A stretch of 7,946 nt of DNA from Lachnospiraceae bacterium UBA7188 (GTDB lineage: Bacteria > Bacillota > Clostridia > Lachnospirales > Lachnospiraceae): NCBI GenBank assembly GCA_002490995.1, contig DKVC01000230.1:21400-29345 (forward strand), read 5' to 3'. The notes beneath the pieces are model-generated. The model made no database searches, was not told where the DNA came from, and saw nothing but the letters and a program-made list of their open reading frames with translations. Position numbers and translations under genes: made by a program. Shown in pieces: positions 5,460-7,946 of this stretch. How positions within the stretch are numbered: the stretch's first letter is position 1; each line of letters opens with the position of its first letter.

Positions 5460-5846
5460 TGCTGCCTTTCTGCAGAATGCATCCAGAGTTTCCACATAGC
5501 AGGTAAGAATCTTCCCAAAACATGCCGTTGCCAAAACACCGTCATAGTCGTGTGCCAGATTATTCCGGTCTTCCAACATATCCATCCAAGTGTCGCTTTC
5601 AATTAATCCGGCGCCGTGTGCGGCTCTCAGAGTCTCCCTCAGCGATCCGGTGGCAAAGCTTTGGATTCCATGATATTTTACGAGGATATCCTTCATCACT
5701 TTCCAGGAGATATCAAAGGTAAGGCTGTATTTCTGAATCGTCCCGCTTAAGACAAATTCGTCATGCGGATCGCGGAATCTGGCTTTTTTCAGGCCTTCCA
5801 GGCTGTTGCAAAAGCTGTGGTAACGGTTAGTAGATCTGACGTCCAT
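5439..5846 (-). CDS. HEPN-domain toxin (HepT-like, HI0074 family)
   Basis: This 135-aa protein matches the nucleotidyltransferase substrate-binding/HEPN family (HI0074 type). It has the conserved segment SLTFDISWKVMKD (about 41-53) and the catalytic HEPN motif R94-NNLA-H99-D-Y101, an exact R-x4-H-x-Y. In type VII systems HepT is an RNase toxin, and MntA neutralises it by adding AMP to the tyrosine of this motif; the HI0074 subgroup has also been described simply as an NTase substrate-binding partner. The start codon lies 20 bp inside the end of the upstream nucleotidyltransferase gene, with AAAGGA (5858-5863) 11 nt away, so translation is probably coupled. All catalytic residues are present, so the toxin looks intact. 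Confidence 0.85.
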   Translation of the reverse strand: MDVRSTNRYHSFCNSLEGLKKARFRDPHDEFVLSGTIQKYSLTFDISWKVMKDILVKYHGIQSFATGSLRETLRAAHGAGLIESDTWMDMLEDRNNLAHDYDGVLATACFGKILTCYVETLDAFCRKAAAYFTVE

Positions 5847-6108
5847 AAGTATCCATGTCCTTTCTTAAGAGTGGGCTTCTACATTTGTCGTACTCAAAGA
5901 TATCTATTTTCTTCAGGGTTTTGATTCGGTCAATTCTTTCCTTCAGGAGACAGATATCCTCCCCGCCCTTGATGATAATGTCAATATCGCTGGTAGGGGT
6001 TGCATGGCCTGTGGCATAAGAGCCGAACAGGTATAAATGTTCTACCTTATGTTCCAGGCACAGAGCCTGGACTTGACGCATTATTTCTTCAATAGATAAG
6101 TTTGCCAC
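5827..6108 (-). CDS. MntA-type minimal nucleotidyltransferase antitoxin
   Basis: A 93-aa minimal nucleotidyltransferase (MNT) with the defining motif G29-S30-x10-D41-x-D43 (GSYATGHATPTSDID) and a third acidic residue D69 in KKIDIFEYD. The complete triad predicts active transfer of AMP from ATP; in the characterised MntA-HepT pairs the target is the HEPN tyrosine. Translation starts at GTG (complement of 6106-6108), supported by AAGGAGG on the minus strand (complement of 6117-6123) 8 nt upstream; no ATG is better placed. The gene is first in the operon and overlaps the toxin gene by 20 bp, so antitoxin is made before toxin. No convincing promoter is seen in the 164-bp gap; the best guess, CTGACA (complement of 6156-6161), has a poor -10. 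Confidence 0.87.
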   Translation of the reverse strand: MANLSIEEIMRQVQALCLEHKVEHLYLFGSYATGHATPTSDIDIIIKGGEDICLLKERIDRIKTLKKIDIFEYDKCRSPLLRKDMDTYGRQIY

Positions 6109-6220
6109 GAAAGATTCCTCCTTCCTTAATATCTCTATTTTTCATCCCTGCACTCTGTCAGGAAACGGGAACACATTCTCAATTAGCAGGAAAATTTAAA
6201 CAGTACATAGGGAAAGCCGC

Positions 6221-6250
6221 GGAAAAAAGGCAGGAAAACACAGCTTTCCT
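6221..6250 (-). terminator. Possible terminator of the DUF4143 ATPase gene
   Basis: On the minus strand, starting 22 nt after the ATPase stop codon, AGGAAA and TTTCCT (complement of 6245-6250 and 6232-6237) form a 6-bp stem with a 7-nt loop. It is followed three bases later by a run of six T (complement of 6223-6228). The stem is short and A-T rich, so termination may be weak and could allow read-through into the toxin-antitoxin genes. Confidence 0.4.
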
Positions 6251-6272
6251 CTGTCAAAGGCGAACCTGGCCA

Positions 6273-7631
6273 TTACAGACAGATTGCCATATAGGGGGGA
6301 ATACAGAGAATTTTATCTTTTACCGTAAGGTTCCTTGGATGAATGATATAGCATTCTCCGATTCTGCTTTTATATTTTTCCCGGAACCGCAGCAGCGATG
6401 CCGTGGAGTAACGGGTTCCGGATTTCACCTCAATGGGATATACTTTGTATTTCAGCTTGCTGTTATTGGAAATCAGGAAGTCGATTTCCATATCATTGCG
6501 CCGTTTTTCATCATTGTAGTGGGTATAGAAGAACAGGCGGTGTCCGTTGGCCACAAGCATCTGGGCAATCATGTTCTCATAGAGCATTCCTTCGTTAAGC
6601 CCCAGTTTACCGGCAAGAATCTGTTTATAGACTTCATCCTCCAGCAACTCATTTTCATCGAAAGCATGGCTTACCAATAAACCGGTGTCTCCCATATAGC
6701 ATTTAATGTAAGTGTCAGATTCGGTGAGGGACAGGCCTACATTGGGGTCATTGACTCGTCTGCACTCATTGGCAATCATGGAATCCGAAAGCCAGAAGAA
6801 TGTCTCTTCATACTGCTGCGCGGTGGAGCCTTCTGCAATGCTGCTGAACACCACCCGCTTCTCGTGTCTGGACAGCAGGCCCGGGATCTGGTCATAAATC
6901 GCAAGAACCTTTGCGCGGTACTGCGCTTTGATTTTCATGATATCGCTGCGATATAGCGCAAGAATATCCCGCTTTTCCAGGTCTGCTCTGCCGAAATCCT
7001 TTCGTCCCTCAAGGAAGGCCACCACGCTCATGGGCATGCCGCCCACCAGGAGATACTGCTTGAAGATGAGCATGGCCTTTTCATGGATGCTCCGTTCAAG
7101 AGGCACCCTTTGCAGGAAGCACTCCCGGATATAACGAATCAGCGGTTCCTCATTTAAAGCCATACAGAATTCCTCAAAATCCAGAGGATGCATTTGTATA
7201 TGCCGCTCCTCGGAGGGAATGAGGATGTCCCGCACGTTTTCCCTGATGGAAATCAGGGAACCTGTCTCCAGAAAATCATACCGGCCGTCAGCCACAAGGT
7301 ATTTCACAGCCTCTCTGGCTTTGGGAAATAACTGTACTTCATCGAAAATGATGATGCTTTCCCGGGGGAACAGCCGTATGCCATATTGAACAGACAGCAT
7401 CATATAGAAAGTGTCAAGGTCATTCAGATACAGCCGGAAATAATCCATGACTTCCTTCGGCGCTCTGGCAAAGTCAATCAGGATATAGCTTTTGTATTCG
7501 TTTTTTGCGAATTCCTCCACAATGGTAGACTTGCCGATTCGGCGGGCTCCTTCCACCATCAAAGCTTTTTTACCGTTTGTTTCCTTTTTCCAGGAGAGAA
7601 ATTTATTATAGATGGTTCGTTTAAAAAGCAT
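6273..7631 (-). CDS. AAA_14 + DUF4143 ATPase
   Basis: The N-terminal third is an AAA_14-type P-loop ATPase: Walker A G28-ARRI-GKST (K34), Walker B IIIFDE with D97/E98, and the family motif LETGSL at about 121-126. The C-terminal part is DUF4143, with YENMIAQML (about 351-359) followed by MEIDFLI (D384) and YPIEVKSG (E401, K403). This is a PD-(D/E)xK-nuclease-like core with the key acids and lysine present. These proteins are widespread in gut bacteria and archaea; their role is not settled, though an ATPase/nuclease or mobile-element role has been proposed. An upstream GTG at 7638-7640 overlaps the ribosome binding site. GGAGG (complement of 7640-7644) sits 8 nt from the ATG at 7629-7631, so that start is chosen, giving 452 aa. 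It is on the same strand as the toxin-antitoxin genes, 164 bp upstream of them. It appears intact. Confidence 0.85.
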   Translation of the reverse strand: MLFKRTIYNKFLSWKKETNGKKALMVEGARRIGKSTIVEEFAKNEYKSYILIDFARAPKEVMDYFRLYLNDLDTFYMMLSVQYGIRLFPRESIIIFDEVQLFPKAREAVKYLVADGRYDFLETGSLISIRENVRDILIPSEERHIQMHPLDFEEFCMALNEEPLIRYIRECFLQRVPLERSIHEKAMLIFKQYLLVGGMPMSVVAFLEGRKDFGRADLEKRDILALYRSDIMKIKAQYRAKVLAIYDQIPGLLSRHEKRVVFSSIAEGSTAQQYEETFFWLSDSMIANECRRVNDPNVGLSLTESDTYIKCYMGDTGLLVSHAFDENELLEDEVYKQILAGKLGLNEGMLYENMIAQMLVANGHRLFFYTHYNDEKRRNDMEIDFLISNNSKLKYKVYPIEVKSGTRYSTASLLRFREKYKSRIGECYIIHPRNLTVKDKILCIPPYMAICL

Positions 7632-7724
7632 TGTTGTCACCTCCAGGATTATGATGCCATATGCTCAACTATTTTTATGGTAAGATAGATGGCCATCCGG
7701 TTGCTTTTGGTCTTGAATAAGGTC

Positions 7725-7753
7725 ATTATATCATGGGATCTGACGATACGCAA
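7725..7753 (-). promoter_or_regulatory. Promoter of the DUF4143 ATPase gene
   Basis: On the minus strand TTGCGT (complement of 7748-7753) and a perfect TATAAT (complement of 7725-7730) are 17 bp apart. Transcription would start near 7718, leaving a leader of roughly 87 nt. The -35 box overlaps one copy of the TCTGAYRAT repeat, so a protein binding the repeat could block or recruit polymerase. Confidence 0.55.
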
Positions 7754-7860
7754 GTTAAGTGATGCAATTAATTCTGACAATACATGAATTTGACGATGTA
7801 GAAAAATCTGATAATACGCAGTGTTTTAACATGAACACCACAGGCAACTGACAATTGGCA
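7739..7860. repeat. Cluster of five degenerate TCTGAYRAT motifs
   Basis: Related 14-mers occur in the same orientation at 7739 (TCTGACGATACGCA), 7773 (TCTGACAATACATG), 7789 (TTTGACGATGTAGA), 7807 (TCTGATAATACGCA) and 7847 (ACTGACAATTGGCA). Start-to-start spacings are 34, 16, 18 and 40 bp. The first copy covers the -35 box of the ATPase promoter. It may be a multi-site operator or an eroded repeat array; function is unknown. Confidence 0.5.
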
Positions 7861-7946
7861 AAAAACTTTCAGGTTGGCGGAAAAGAGTATGTATCGTTAT
7901 TCTGTACTGGTGTGTGACGGAAGCAGTTATGACGATTAAAAATTTT
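7861..7946. other. Right-edge stretch without a supported gene
   Basis: No gene is supported between the motif cluster and the window end. A 16-codon plus-strand frame (7889-7939, MYRYSVLVCDGSSYDD) faintly resembles the start of a response regulator but stops at once and has no clear ribosome binding site. Confidence 0.4.

Noticed and set aside
6109..6272. Three CAGGAAA copies between the ATPase and the antitoxin gene
   Set aside because: They are short, irregularly spaced (28 and 44 bp) and in an A-rich stretch; one is explained by the terminator-like stem.
6102..6680. A 192-codon plus-strand ORF
   Set aside because: It is mostly antisense to the DUF4143 ATPase and shows no recognisable domain or ribosome binding site.
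7889..7939. Start of a response-regulator gene (MYRYSVLVCDG)
   Set aside because: It stops after 16 codons and the resemblance is limited to a few residues.

Overview
The window looks like chromosomal or integrated accessory DNA from a low-to-moderate G+C Firmicute, most likely a gut Clostridia/Lachnospiraceae-type bacterium. The support is strong GGAGG-type ribosome binding sites, AT-rich intergenic stretches, a membrane-anchored XRE regulator of a kind common in Clostridia, and an AAA_14/DUF4143 ATPase. The taxonomic call is an inference from style; there is no rRNA, tRNA or core gene to anchor it.

Left half, + strand. Positions 1-489 are non-coding but structured. They hold two 37-bp hairpin-containing direct repeats at the edge, a 15-bp tandem duplication, two promoter-like elements and a leader that folds into hairpins. 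Next comes a 616-aa OLD-family nuclease (ABC-type ATPase plus TOPRIM) with an unusual cysteine cluster. A 64-bp gap with a perfect 9-bp inverted repeat separates it from a two-gene unit: a 425-aa RecF/AAA_21-like ATPase followed 3 bp later by a 164-aa PIN-domain protein. A short winged-helix remnant follows in the same reading frame as the PIN gene, ending in a 12-bp minisatellite.

Middle. A 350-bp stretch without a convincing gene carries operator-like palindromes and phased repeats. It leads to a 209-aa XRE regulator with about four membrane segments. That gene converges with a minus-strand MntA/HepT-type (type VII) toxin-antitoxin pair, in which the nucleotidyltransferase antitoxin overlaps the HEPN toxin by 20 bp.

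Right, - strand. A 452-aa AAA_14 + DUF4143 ATPase is preceded by a good promoter (TTGCGT-N17-TATAAT). A set of five related TCTGAYRAT motifs lies over and upstream of its -35 box.

Taken together this reads as a small defence island: an OLD nuclease, a candidate ATPase+PIN effector module, a HEPN/MNT toxin-antitoxin and a DUF4143 ATPase. The most novel element is the ATPase-PIN pair. It has the layout of known two-gene ABC-ATPase/effector immune systems (an ATPase that senses, a nuclease that acts), but its effector is a PIN RNase fold and no VapB-like antitoxin is present. No function has been shown here; the defence role is inferred from families and neighbourhood.
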